From positions 1 to 24,036 of the forward strand of contig JAEOTV010000136.1 in the NCBI GenBank assembly GCA_016839635.1: a stretch of 24,036 nucleotides of DNA, read 5' to 3'. Origin of the DNA: Promethearchaeota archaeon (GTDB lineage: Archaea; Asgardarchaeota; Lokiarchaeia; Sigynarchaeales; SOKP01). Positions within the stretch are counted from its first letter, which is position 1, and each line of letters starts with the position of its first letter. The notes under the pieces were generated by a model. The model made no database searches, had not been told where the DNA came from, and was given only the letters and a program-made list of their open reading frames with translations. Made by a program: the position numbers and the translations under genes. Shown here piece after piece: positions 1 through 7,963 of the stretch.

Positions 1-2
1 AA

Positions 3-1907
3 TTAGAGGTTTTCTAATTTTTCCTGTTCTTTTTGCTTCTTTTTTTCTAATTTTTTCTTTTGCTTTTCTAGTTTTTTTCGCTTTTTTGCTTCTAGTTTTG
101 CTTCTTTTTCTTTTTGTTTTCTTTCTTGTTTCAACCTTTCAACTTCTTGTTTTTCTTTTTCAATAGCCTCTACTTCTCTCCTCTCTTTCTCTATACGTTC
201 TCTTTCTAGTCTAATTTGCTCTTGTTTTTCTTTCTCAATTTTTTGTAACCGTGCCCTTTCTAGTTGTTCTTGCCTTTTTCTTTCCTCTTCTTTTCGAATT
301 CTTAACAGACGTTCTCTTTCTTGTCTTTCTTTTTCTTGCTTTTCTCTTATTTTTCTCTCTCTTTCCATTCTTTCTATTCTTTCTTTCTCCAAACGAGCCT
401 GCTCTAATCTTTCTCTTTCCTTTCTCTCATCTTCTTCAATATCAAAAATCCATTTTCCTACTGTCCGAAGTAATTCTTCTTTTTCTCTTAACGGTAATCC
501 CATGTTTGGCTCCTTTTTTATATATATATTGGCATATTTGCTCATTTCCCATATTTTTTTCTGCTCAGTTGTGGTTGCGCTAACACCTATTTGCCTCATG
601 GTTTCCCTAGCGATTTCAAATGCTTTTCCAATAGATCTCATTTCATAATTTTCCTCAATAACTTTTCTGAGATATAATAAAATTTGTTTAACATCGGGTT
701 TAGGAGGATTTGGTAACGCTTTAGACTCCACTTTTTTTGTTTTTAATGTTTCAAGCTCAAAGTTTTCTTGTTTATAATCTGGGGTTTTTACGGGGCTTAT
801 ACTAGGTTGTTGAATCTCATTTTGGAGAAGGTAAGCGGGGTATTCTTCTGTTTTAGATAAAAATGGGGTCTCTATTTTTGCTTTTCTTTTAAATTGGACT
901 GGCCAACTAACATACGCATACAAACGGTCTTCTGCGGAGGTAAAAATCGAATGTTTAGATGTCTTACTATTGATTGTTTCTCTTTTGCTCGAAGAAATTT
1001 GTGGTATATTGGAGTTTAGCATTGTTGATGCATTTTCTAAAATAGAGGAGAGATACATTGGATCAAACTCAAGATTAGAATAAATATTTTTCAAATAGTC
1101 AATATTACCATCTATAATACTTAAGTTTATATTAGATAGTGATTCCTGCAAAAGTTGATCTGCTGCAAAATTAATCCCATCTAATCCTGCAGTTGAATTC
1201 AGATAAGAAGAATCGGGATTTACATATCTTTTATCAGAAACTAAAATTTGATTATAATAATCCCAATGTGTACTCAATAACATATGTCCATCTTTAGCAA
1301 TTTGATATGAATCACCTTGACGGATTCTTTCCATCATCTCTAAAAATATATCTTTGTTGGGAATGAACACATTTCTCATCAATGCCCCCTTTATGAAAGA
1401 TAGATGGTTCTCTGATTTATAGGACAAATTAACAGGGACCTTAATCACTTTTTCTGCTATAATGACATCTCGATCATCCTCTAACGTTACATTTCCTGAA
1501 GTAGCCATAAGGTCATAAACAAAATCAGATAGCACTAATCCAGTAAGTATTCTGTTATCGGTAATGTATTTACCTGATTCTAATTCAAATTTTAGATAAT
1601 AATATCCTAACCCAAAGAGGTAATGCAAAGTTCCTTTTGAAGTTTCAATTGAATAATCATAACCACTAAGAAATATAACTGGATCTGAGACTATTTTTGA
1701 TACAGGATGATGAACATAAGTTCCTAAGGTTGGATAACCTAATAAGTCACTCCAACTAGGAATCATGAAAAGAGAGTCATGTGGAAATAGTTTATTTTCA
1801 TTTCTTTGTTTCTCCATTCTTTCTTTTTCAAACTGTTCTCTTTCAAGTTTTTCTCTGTCTAATCTTTCCTTTTCTAACAGTTCTTCATCAATTTTCTCAA
1901 AACTCAT
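3..1907 (-). CDS. Coiled-coil-rich protein of unknown function
   Basis: I do not recognise this family. The protein has 634 residues from the ATG at 1907; a TTG three codons upstream (1916) is possible but less likely. It has three parts. Residues 1-40 are a short charged helix rich in Glu, Arg and Lys. Residues about 41-300 look globular, with aromatic and Gly-rich segments and no membrane span. After a Pro/Ser-rich linker there is a helical segment (about 405-490), and then about 140 residues made almost only of Glu, Lys, Arg, Gln and Leu, typical of a long single alpha-helix or coiled coil. It lacks a signal peptide, so it is probably cytoplasmic, perhaps a scaffold or cytoskeleton-associated protein; that role is inference from composition only. 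The stop codon lies at 3-5, so the gene is complete. Confidence 0.85.
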   Translation of the reverse strand: MSFEKIDEELLEKERLDREKLEREQFEKERMEKQRNENKLFPHDSLFMIPSWSDLLGYPTLGTYVHHPVSKIVSDPVIFLSGYDYSIETSKGTLHYLFGLGYYYLKFELESGKYITDNRILTGLVLSDFVYDLMATSGNVTLEDDRDVIIAEKVIKVPVNLSYKSENHLSFIKGALMRNVFIPNKDIFLEMMERIRQGDSYQIAKDGHMLLSTHWDYYNQILVSDKRYVNPDSSYLNSTAGLDGINFAADQLLQESLSNINLSIIDGNIDYLKNIYSNLEFDPMYLSSILENASTMLNSNIPQISSSKRETINSKTSKHSIFTSAEDRLYAYVSWPVQFKRKAKIETPFLSKTEEYPAYLLQNEIQQPSISPVKTPDYKQENFELETLKTKKVESKALPNPPKPDVKQILLYLRKVIEENYEMRSIGKAFEIARETMRQIGVSATTTEQKKIWEMSKYANIYIKKEPNMGLPLREKEELLRTVGKWIFDIEEDERKERERLEQARLEKERIERMERERKIREKQEKERQERERLLRIRKEEERKRQEQLERARLQKIEKEKQEQIRLERERIEKERREVEAIEKEKQEVERLKQERKQKEKEAKLEAKKRKKLEKQKKKLEKKKQKEQEKLENL

Positions 1908-2029
1908 GATACCCAATGCTTTTTATGAATATTAGTTTAAAATGATAACAATTTTTACATAATAATATTCCTTAATATAAATTTATGATTTTTTCTTCAA
2001 AAGAGAAGTATTAGAAATTTTCTTGATTA

Positions 2030-2788
2030 CTAAGTACGCCCATGTTTCAACCAGTTTGCCCAATCTGGTCTTCCATTTTCCCTTGCTAATGAAGCAGCCT
2101 TTTCCCAATCATATGGAACTGAAATATCCTCAATCCACCATTGTTTCTCATTTTTACGTATTATACAGTATCGAGCGTAGGGGGTACATGTCTCCATATT
2201 ATGAGGATATGGATGGAGATCAGTATAAGCAGGCAACCCAACACTTCCTGGGTTGATTATAAGCTTGCCATTTTGCAAATAAATGGATCTTGGAATATGA
2301 CTATGTCCACACAGTATTATTTCTTGGTTAAATCCTGAAATCTGTGCTTCTAATTCTAAATTATTCTTAATTTTAATACCATTTTCTGTAATTTTTTCAA
2401 TAAAGTATTCTGAATCATTTTTCGGATTACCATGAAAGAGAACTATATCGTCATATTCAATTATTTTTTTTTGTTTCTTTATCCACTTCAAAATTTTTGA
2501 ATCAATCAAGTCTAAGACATACAAGAGAGAAGGGTTATTTTTAAAATCTTCATTTGAGTGTACTACCAAGATTCGATCTTCATTACCACATATACTTGGA
2601 ATATTAAGTTCAATAAGAATTTCAGCAGTCTCTATAGGATCTAAAGGTCCGTAAAGACTGTCCCCTAGGTTAAATATAGATTGTATTTTCCTTTTGTTTA
2701 TATCTTTAAGGACTGCTTTTAAAGCTAGACTGTTTCCATGAATATCTGATAACACTGCTATTTGTTTTTGAATTCTCATTGAATACAT
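2030..2788 (-). CDS. Calcineurin-like metallophosphoesterase (YfcE/MJ0936-type)
   Basis: Predicted cytoplasmic metal-dependent phosphoesterase of 252 residues. All family motifs are visible: SDIHGN (Asp15, His17), GDSLYG (Asp43), GNED (Asn69), HGNP (His119) and GHSH (His162, His164), followed by an INPGSVG segment. These form the two-metal centre of the calcineurin-like fold that YfcE, MJ0936 and eukaryotic VPS29 share. At 252 residues it is longer than minimal MJ0936-type enzymes (about 165), with extra C-terminal sequence. The substrate cannot be told from sequence. The start is ATG 2788, and ATG 2779 (MRIQKQ) is an equally good alternative. It begins 18 bases after the ferredoxin stop, so it is probably the last gene of the 5039-2030 operon. 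A redox pair followed by a phosphoesterase is not a pathway I recognise. Confidence 0.9.
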   Translation of the reverse strand: MYSMRIQKQIAVLSDIHGNSLALKAVLKDINKRKIQSIFNLGDSLYGPLDPIETAEILIELNIPSICGNEDRILVVHSNEDFKNNPSLLYVLDLIDSKILKWIKKQKKIIEYDDIVLFHGNPKNDSEYFIEKITENGIKIKNNLELEAQISGFNQEIILCGHSHIPRSIYLQNGKLIINPGSVGLPAYTDLHPYPHNMETCTPYARYCIIRKNEKQWWIEDISVPYDWEKAASLARENGRPDWANWLKHGRT

Positions 2789-2806
2789 TCTTTATGTAAA
2801 TTTGAT

Positions 2807-3088
2807 CTATTTTTTTAAGCTAGTTTTAGGTTTCCAGTGGACTTGATTTATTAATATTGGATTAAGCTTGATAGCACCGGGATTAGGGCACTCTCCTACG
2901 CAACAGCCACAATACCAACATTCTCCAGGATATATTATAATTGGAGGTTTTCCTTTCTCTTGATTTGGTATAAAGAGGTCAACTTGGCATACTTCCATGC
3001 ATCTATTACATCCATTGCAAATATCCGGATTGAATATTATAGGATTCGAAATTCCTGATTCAACAATTGCATAAACCTTTTCATCCAT
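2807..3088 (-). CDS. Small 2x[4Fe-4S] ferredoxin, AprB-like partner of the flavoprotein
   Basis: Electron-transfer protein of 93 residues. Two cysteine clusters are visible: CNGCNRCMEVC and CWYCGCCVGECPNPG, each able to ligate a [4Fe-4S] cluster. The segment between them, with a Pro-rich stretch and a second cluster beginning CWYCG, resembles the beta subunit of adenylylsulfate reductase, but the protein lacks the longer C-terminal tail of true AprB (about 150 residues). Its start overlaps the end of the flavoprotein gene by 8 bases, which indicates translational coupling and a two-subunit complex. It probably passes electrons between the flavoprotein FAD and a cytoplasmic carrier. Assignment to a ferredoxin is firm; the Apr-like assignment is inference from the pair. 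Confidence 0.88.
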   Translation of the reverse strand: MDEKVYAIVESGISNPIIFNPDICNGCNRCMEVCQVDLFIPNQEKGKPPIIIYPGECWYCGCCVGECPNPGAIKLNPILINQVHWKPKTSLKK

Positions 3089-5039
3089 TGTTTATTTCAT
3101 CCCTCCTATAATTTTCATTATGAGATTCATAATTCTCTCTAAGAGAACCATAATAGTCAATAGGTTTTTCACCAACCTTTACTTGATTATTCTCAACTTT
3201 CACAGTAATAAATTTATGCCAATTTGGTGGATCCATTTCAGGGTAATCTGATCTCTTAAAGTGTAACTGCTTAGAACTTGCTTTCCGAGCTAAACAAGAA
3301 TGAATTATTAATTTAGCGTTGGAGAGTATATTCACAACTTCCAATGTGCGCATTAATTCATGTGGATTTCTAGCAAATAACACAGAAACTTCATTTGTTT
3401 CCATTTTTTCTAATTGTTCTAATCCTATTTTCAAGAGTTCTTCACTTTTTATCTCACCGCAATAATTTTGCATAATTCTTGTGATGTGCATATTAAATTC
3501 TTTCCAACTTATTCCTTCTTTTTTACTTAAAAAAGAATAAATACGAGTTTTTTCTGATTCTATTTGATGACGATCAATTGGTACTTCAGTGGATCCCATC
3601 GCATAATCTGCTGCGTGCCTCCCAGCATAATGTCCTGTTGCCGCAGCATGACCAACACAATCTGAAGCGAATAATTGATCACCCGCAGCATACAATCCTT
3701 TCAAATTCGTTTTCAATTCCCAATCATTGAAAATTCCACCAGGAACTCCAAAAAGCTGACGTTCACGTGGCATGAATGATGCTGATGTCCATCCATCTCC
3801 ATAACTTTGAATTAAATCCCTATTAGGATCAAAACCCTCTTTAGTATACATATCAAGTATCGGAATTTTTGACTTTCCTTCTTCTCCAACCATTAACCCC
3901 CAAATTGCCTTTCTTTCAAGTTCAGGCATACTAGACAAATCAGCGTATAAGGGTAGCCTAAAACCTTGTTTTAAAAGATCTTCCACTGGAAGAGTATCAG
4001 GACCTAAATATTTATAAAGATGGAAATCCGTTTCACCACCTCCTTTTAGAAAGAATTTTTGGCCAGGAGCCGGTCGGTATCGTTGTGAAATATCTGTAAG
4101 AATATTACCATCTCTATCAATCCATGGAATTTCTTTACCATTCGCATCAACCATGGAACATGCGTACCACGTATTATGAGTATTACCTGTTCCGTAGGGT
4201 GGAAAACTACGCTCACCTGACCATAAAGCTCTTAAAGATTTTTCCATCATGGTAAATTCAACACCTACTCTCCACCCCATAGCATGACCATCCCCCATAC
4301 ACTGGAGTGGCCGGAATTCGGAAATTCCTGGAAATGATGGAGAGAAAAGCCAGATACGTGTTGGTCGAGCCATACATAAAATAGTCGCTTTTGTCCTAAA
4401 TATATGAAATTCACCCGTTCTTCCATTGATTCCCATTGCTCCAATGATCCTTGTTCCTTGTTCACTTTTTTTTGTTAAAAGATTTGTAGCCATAGTTCTA
4501 TCGTGAATTTCTACACCTAAGCGTCTACATTCTTTATAAAGAGCAGGTTTAAATGTTGTTCCCCATACTCGCAAGTGGTATTTATTTTCATAGTCATAAG
4601 CAAATAAGAATTTAGTTTTTTCATCTCTAAACTCAGCTCCTTTAAATTCATCTTCTGTATCTCTAATCTTCCCACCAATTTCTTCTAAGTCTAAAAGTCG
4701 ATCATACCCTTCTCTACATTCGATGTAATGTGATATTCCATTATTATAACCATTATGATCTTCAATCATAGCCAATGTAAGCTCTTCTGGTGTAACACCA
4801 GAACAAGGATTAGTCGTGGCTGCTTCCCAATGATCACACCCCGATCCACCTGCCCCACTCCTGATTGTTGCTCCTTTTTCAACAAGAACTACTTTTACCC
4901 CTTTTTTAGCTGCTGCTATTGCAGCCCAACAACCTGCTATTCCTCCGCCCAAAACTAAAATATCAGATGAAATTTCTTTTTGCGTATTCCATTTAATAGT
5001 ATATGGCCATTCAATTTTGTTAAATATTTGCTCTCTCAC
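3081..5039 (-). CDS. FAD-dependent oxidoreductase, fumarate reductase/AprA-like flavoprotein
   Basis: Flavoprotein of 652 residues in the succinate dehydrogenase/fumarate reductase/adenylylsulfate reductase alpha-subunit superfamily. The N-terminal dinucleotide-binding motif DILVLGGGIAG (residues 26-36) is followed by the VVLVEKG strand end that binds the FAD ribose. A second FAD motif, GLYAAGDQLFASDCVGHAAA, lies at about 445-465, and a helical C-terminal domain follows. A segment around 240-270 reading VGVEFTMMEKS resembles the corresponding region of AprA. It is coupled to a two-cluster ferredoxin, as in AprAB. No ATP sulfurylase or dsr genes are in the window, so sulfate or sulfite chemistry is not shown; another organic-acid or thiol oxidoreduction is equally possible. 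The start is GTG at 5039, chosen because AAGGAG (5049-5054) lies 9 bases upstream. It heads a likely three-gene operon. Confidence 0.87.
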   Translation of the reverse strand: MREQIFNKIEWPYTIKWNTQKEISSDILVLGGGIAGCWAAIAAAKKGVKVVLVEKGATIRSGAGGSGCDHWEAATTNPCSGVTPEELTLAMIEDHNGYNNGISHYIECREGYDRLLDLEEIGGKIRDTEDEFKGAEFRDEKTKFLFAYDYENKYHLRVWGTTFKPALYKECRRLGVEIHDRTMATNLLTKKSEQGTRIIGAMGINGRTGEFHIFRTKATILCMARPTRIWLFSPSFPGISEFRPLQCMGDGHAMGWRVGVEFTMMEKSLRALWSGERSFPPYGTGNTHNTWYACSMVDANGKEIPWIDRDGNILTDISQRYRPAPGQKFFLKGGGETDFHLYKYLGPDTLPVEDLLKQGFRLPLYADLSSMPELERKAIWGLMVGEEGKSKIPILDMYTKEGFDPNRDLIQSYGDGWTSASFMPRERQLFGVPGGIFNDWELKTNLKGLYAAGDQLFASDCVGHAAATGHYAGRHAADYAMGSTEVPIDRHQIESEKTRIYSFLSKKEGISWKEFNMHITRIMQNYCGEIKSEELLKIGLEQLEKMETNEVSVLFARNPHELMRTLEVVNILSNAKLIIHSCLARKASSKQLHFKRSDYPEMDPPNWHKFITVKVENNQVKVGEKPIDYYGSLRENYESHNENYRRDEINNG

Positions 5040-5048
5040 TTTTTAATT

Positions 5049-5054
5049 CTCCTT
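5049..5054 (-). promoter_or_regulatory. Shine-Dalgarno site of the flavoprotein operon
   Basis: AAGGAG on the minus strand, 9 bases before GTG 5039. It decides for the GTG start, since there is no ATG nearby. Confidence 0.65.
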
Positions 5055-5160
5055 TTCAACTTTTAGTATTAAATCTACTAAATATTTCTAACACAATAAA
5101 ACAAATAAAGTAATTTGATAGATATAATTAATAACAGAAGTAAATTTCAATTTTTAAATT

Positions 5161-5538
5161 ATGTATAAGATTGAGAAAATAGGAAAACAAGATCTTTATA
5201 TAAAGATAATTGGTACGTTTCCACCTTCAGTAGCAAAAAAATTCATTAATGAATTTGAAGAAAAAACTAAAAACCTTAATGAGTTATCTGTAATTGTGGA
5301 TGGTTTAGATTTCATAATGCTAAATCTCCAATCATTTGAAATTATACTAAATTTCCTCAAGAGAAATAATGATAGATTAGTTAAGTCAGCTTATGTAGTG
5401 GCACAAAATCCGGTATTGGACAAAGAAGCTCAAATCTTACTGGATAGAGCAGAATCTCCAAAAAGAAAGATTGTAGAAAATCTTGATGATGCTAAAAAAT
5501 GGATTGGTATTAGTGAAATAATAATTGAGAAAGATTAA
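5161..5538 (+). CDS. STAS/SpoIIAA-like small protein
   Basis: Cytoplasmic protein of 125 residues. The order of elements fits a SpoIIAA-like STAS fold: an opening strand MYKIEKIG, a second strand LYIKIIGTF, an amphipathic helix (SVAKKFINEFEEKT), a buried strand LSVIVDGLDF, another helix, then a strand SAYVVAQNP and a closing DDAKKWIG helix. Proteins of this fold act as anti-sigma antagonists, lipid-binding or scaffold modules. There is no clear phosphorylatable Ser next to the VDGLDF strand, so a partner-switch role is not supported. It stands alone, with its start 122 bases from the divergent flavoprotein operon. Fold assignment is by eye and moderate. Confidence 0.6.
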   Translation: MYKIEKIGKQDLYIKIIGTFPPSVAKKFINEFEEKTKNLNELSVIVDGLDFIMLNLQSFEIILNFLKRNNDRLVKSAYVVAQNPVLDKEAQILLDRAESPKRKIVENLDDAKKWIGISEIIIEKD

Positions 5539-5595
5539 TTCTGTCATTTAATTTAATTATTAAATAAATATACAAAATCACTTCTGTTCTATAAT

Positions 5596-6444
5596 TTATA
5601 CATTTTCTAATTCTGATTGTCTTTTACTCTCCTCGTCAATTATCTTGATATTCCTGAAAGGTGTCAATAATATTACTCCAATTATAATTATAACTATTCC
5701 AAGGACTTGGATTAAGATTATTTCCTCACTTAAAGCGATAACTCCAATCAAAATTGCAATAGTAATGCTTGCTGATGTAAAACAAGGTACCACTATATTA
5801 GCATTAGCTTTGGCAAACGCAAACTGGGTAAAAATAAAGGTTAACGTTGTTACTCCAAATGATAGAAAAGTAAATATTAGTGCCAATCCAGGATCCGGAA
5901 TTGCGGTTATTCTTTTAGTGACAGTTTGCAAGGCCATAAATGTTCCTGCGGTAATTCCAATAATTAATCCTGCTGCTTTATAATTTTTATATTTTGATAC
6001 TATAATTCCTGCAATTTCTACAATAATTACTGTTAATGTAAAAATAAACAAAATGACCTGATTAAAATCCTCATATTGTATATCTCCTGCATTTAAACTA
6101 AATGCCGTTACGAAAACAGTCCCAATAAGTATAAAAATTATTCCAACAATTTGTATCTTTGAAATCTTTTCTTTTAGTACGAAATAAGAAAATAAGATTA
6201 ATACAACCAGTCCTAAACTTTCTAAAGGAGCAATCAAATTTACAGGAGCAAAGATTAATGCTACCCATTGGATGAAGACATAAAGAGACGTTAAAATAGT
6301 TCCAAAGATAAAATATCCCGTATGTTTACTCTTTACTGACCTATCAACTTTCCATCCTTCAATTGAATATTTTTGGATCCCTTTACCAAGATATTCAATA
6401 ACATATGCGATTATACCAATAATCAATCCTATAAATATATTAAT
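5596..6444 (-). CDS. DMT-superfamily (EamA/NIPA-like) membrane transporter
   Basis: Integral membrane protein of 282 residues with nine hydrophobic segments. The features suggest the NIPA-like branch of the drug/metabolite transporter superfamily: GKGIQKY after helix 1, then FAPVNLIAPLESLGL in helices 2-3, VLKEKISKIQIVGI before helix 4, and a C-terminal half repeating the pattern (PCFTSASITIAI, then LSEEIILIQVLG). NIPA proteins move Mg2+ and other DMT members move metabolites; the substrate here is unknown. No ATG or GTG starts the frame. TTG 6426 is possible, but it removes the first six residues of helix 1. I prefer ATT 6444, which follows GAGGTG by 9 bases and gives the natural N-terminus xNIFIGLIIG. 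An in-frame TAA lies at 6451-6453, just upstream. Confidence 0.8.
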   Translation of the reverse strand: MNIFIGLIIGIIAYVIEYLGKGIQKYSIEGWKVDRSVKSKHTGYFIFGTILTSLYVFIQWVALIFAPVNLIAPLESLGLVVLILFSYFVLKEKISKIQIVGIIFILIGTVFVTAFSLNAGDIQYEDFNQVILFIFTLTVIIVEIAGIIVSKYKNYKAAGLIIGITAGTFMALQTVTKRITAIPDPGLALIFTFLSFGVTTLTFIFTQFAFAKANANIVVPCFTSASITIAILIGVIALSEEIILIQVLGIVIIIIGVILLTPFRNIKIIDEESKRQSELENV

Positions 6445-6453
6445 TTCTTTTTA

Positions 6454-6459
6454 CACCTC
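6454..6459 (-). promoter_or_regulatory. Shine-Dalgarno site before a putative ATT start of the DMT transporter
   Basis: GAGGTG on the minus strand is a full match to the archaeal 16S anti-Shine-Dalgarno. It lies 9 bases before ATT 6444 and 27 bases before TTG 6426, so it fits the ATT and not the TTG. Confidence 0.5.
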
Positions 6460-6487
6460 ATTAATCAAAATATTTAGATTAAATATC

Positions 6488-6499
6488 ATCCCTAATTAT
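6488..6499 (-). repeat. 12-mer ATAATTAGGGAT shared with the GPN GTPase upstream region (copy 2)
   Basis: Exact match to 9002-9013 on the plus strand. It lies 43 bases before the putative ATT start at 6444. Confidence 0.35.
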
Positions 6500-6540
6500 C
6501 TTTTTTTAAAATTATGTAAAGAGTATTGGATTTTTTTGTT

Positions 6541-7341
6541 TTAATTAATATTTAATCTCTTTTTACATAAATCAATAGCTTTTGGATTATTATCTACTCC
6601 AATCCATTTTCTATTTAGATGATCAGCAACAGCTAATGTTGTACCTGTTCCACAAAAAAAATCAGCAACAAGATCTCTTTCATTTGATGAAGCTAAAATA
6701 ATTCGTTCCAATAATTTTTCAGGTTTTTGAGTAGGATAGCCAAGATATTCCTTAGACCTTGTAGTAGTTTGAAAAGAATAGATATCATTCCAGACATCAC
6801 CAAGAACATTGCCTGGTTTTTCATCTAAATACTGTTTCCCACCTCTCCGTTTCCTATAAAGACGTCCATCTTCATCTTTATAGCGAAACATTTTCTTAAC
6901 ATATTCTTCTTTATATGGTGTATATAGCTTGTTGAATGTAAATCTATTAGATTTTGTATAATATAATATTGTGTCATGTTGACGCACCCATCCTTTTACT
7001 TGACTTTTAAATCCAGAAACACTTCCTACATTCCAAATTATTTCTCTTTTAAAACATTTTCTGCCAAATATGTTATCACATAAAATTTTTATTTCAAAAG
7101 CAGCATTAGGATCACAGTGACAATAAAAACTTCCGGTATTTTTTAGAACTCTATGTATTTGCATTAATCTCGCCTTCATGAAATTTAAATATTCTTCAAG
7201 GTCTCTCCATAAATCAGAAAACTCTTTATAATCCACTCCACTAAAAAATGGTGGATCAATATAAACCAAATCAATTAAATCTGATTCAATTTGTAATAAA
7301 AAATCTAAGTTTTCTGCTAAATAGACGGAATTAGTTTTCAT
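6541..7341 (-). CDS. Site-specific DNA methyltransferase, beta class (N6-adenine or N4-cytosine)
   Basis: DNA methyltransferase of 266 residues that transfers a methyl group from S-adenosylmethionine to an exocyclic amino group. The catalytic motif IV, DPPF, is at residues 29-32. The SAM-binding motif I, DFFCGTGTT, is at 227-235, followed by the acidic strand WIGVDNNP. Motif IV before motif I defines the beta class. The segment YPTQKPEKLLERII ahead of motif I is characteristic of this class. The region between (about 60-195) is where target recognition would lie. No restriction endonuclease is visible nearby, so this may be an orphan regulatory methyltransferase. It is divergent from the nucleoside deoxyribosyltransferase-like gene with only 37 bases between starts, so the two probably share a promoter region. 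Confidence 0.92.
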   Translation of the reverse strand: MKTNSVYLAENLDFLLQIESDLIDLVYIDPPFFSGVDYKEFSDLWRDLEEYLNFMKARLMQIHRVLKNTGSFYCHCDPNAAFEIKILCDNIFGRKCFKREIIWNVGSVSGFKSQVKGWVRQHDTILYYTKSNRFTFNKLYTPYKEEYVKKMFRYKDEDGRLYRKRRGGKQYLDEKPGNVLGDVWNDIYSFQTTTRSKEYLGYPTQKPEKLLERIILASSNERDLVADFFCGTGTTLAVADHLNRKWIGVDNNPKAIDLCKKRLNIN

Positions 7342-7378
7342 GTAAAATTTAATAATAAATTGTCAAGATTAATATATT

Positions 7379-7762
7379 ATGGAAAAAGAACGATTAAATA
7401 AGAATTTCTTGGCAGAATTCAAAAAATACGATTTTTCCAAAATACAAGAAAGTAAAATTTTCTTAGTTGGATCAATTCGTTTTAAAGATTACTTTATAGA
7501 AATTGAGTCAATACTGCAAATAATATATAGAAAACTTGTAAGTATATGCTCGGTAGATGGCTTGTTAAATAAAATAAAATTCTCAAATAGTGAATGGGAT
7601 AAATTACAAGAAATAGCATTAAAAAAATTGCATGATCAGGAAGCAATCTTAGTGATTGACCTTGATAATTATATAGGTATACAATCTAAAGAGGAAATAA
7701 ACTATTTTAAGAATAACTTGAAAAGACCTGTATATTTTTTATCAAAATTGGAAACCTTATAA
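7379..7762 (+). CDS. Nucleoside 2-deoxyribosyltransferase-like protein
   Basis: Small protein of 127 residues. The pattern is that of a nucleoside 2-deoxyribosyltransferase-like Rossmann fold: IFLVGSIRFKDYF at the N-terminus (residues about 27-39), a central helix ending HDQEAILVIDLDNYIG, then SKEEINYFKNNLKRPVYFL. The NYIG...S..EI...K......PV.YL arrangement is conserved in short family members that bind or cleave nucleosides or nucleotides; some act as nucleotide sensors. The loop between the first strand and the helix has lost most of the Gly and Asp residues usual there, so catalysis is uncertain. It is divergent from the DNA methyltransferase, which hints at a role near DNA or nucleotide modification. 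That role is inference. Confidence 0.7.
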   Translation: MEKERLNKNFLAEFKKYDFSKIQESKIFLVGSIRFKDYFIEIESILQIIYRKLVSICSVDGLLNKIKFSNSEWDKLQEIALKKLHDQEAILVIDLDNYIGIQSKEEINYFKNNLKRPVYFLSKLETL

Positions 7763-7963
7763 TTTCTAAATCAAGTTATTAACAATTCTTGTAGAATAGA
7801 GATATTGACTTATTAATTCTATGATCTTTTAGTAATTCCAATTATTATGATTAAAAATCAATAATCTAAACATCTCAAATTATTTTTAAGACTTATCTGC
7901 TTAATATCCCCAAATTCGATAAGTTGTAAGATCTAAATAAAAGACTGAGGATTTCAAACTATA

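Noticed and set aside
251..583. Plus-strand frame of 110 codons rich in Phe and Leu
   Set aside because: It is the antisense shadow of the Glu/Lys-rich tail of the minus-strand coiled-coil gene.
4755..4958. Plus-strand Cys-rich frame
   Set aside because: Antisense to the FAD-binding region of the flavoprotein; the Cys codons are complements of Gly/Ala codons.
5645..5983. Plus-strand frame of 112 codons
   Set aside because: Antisense to the DMT transporter; hydrophobicity is mirrored from the membrane helices.
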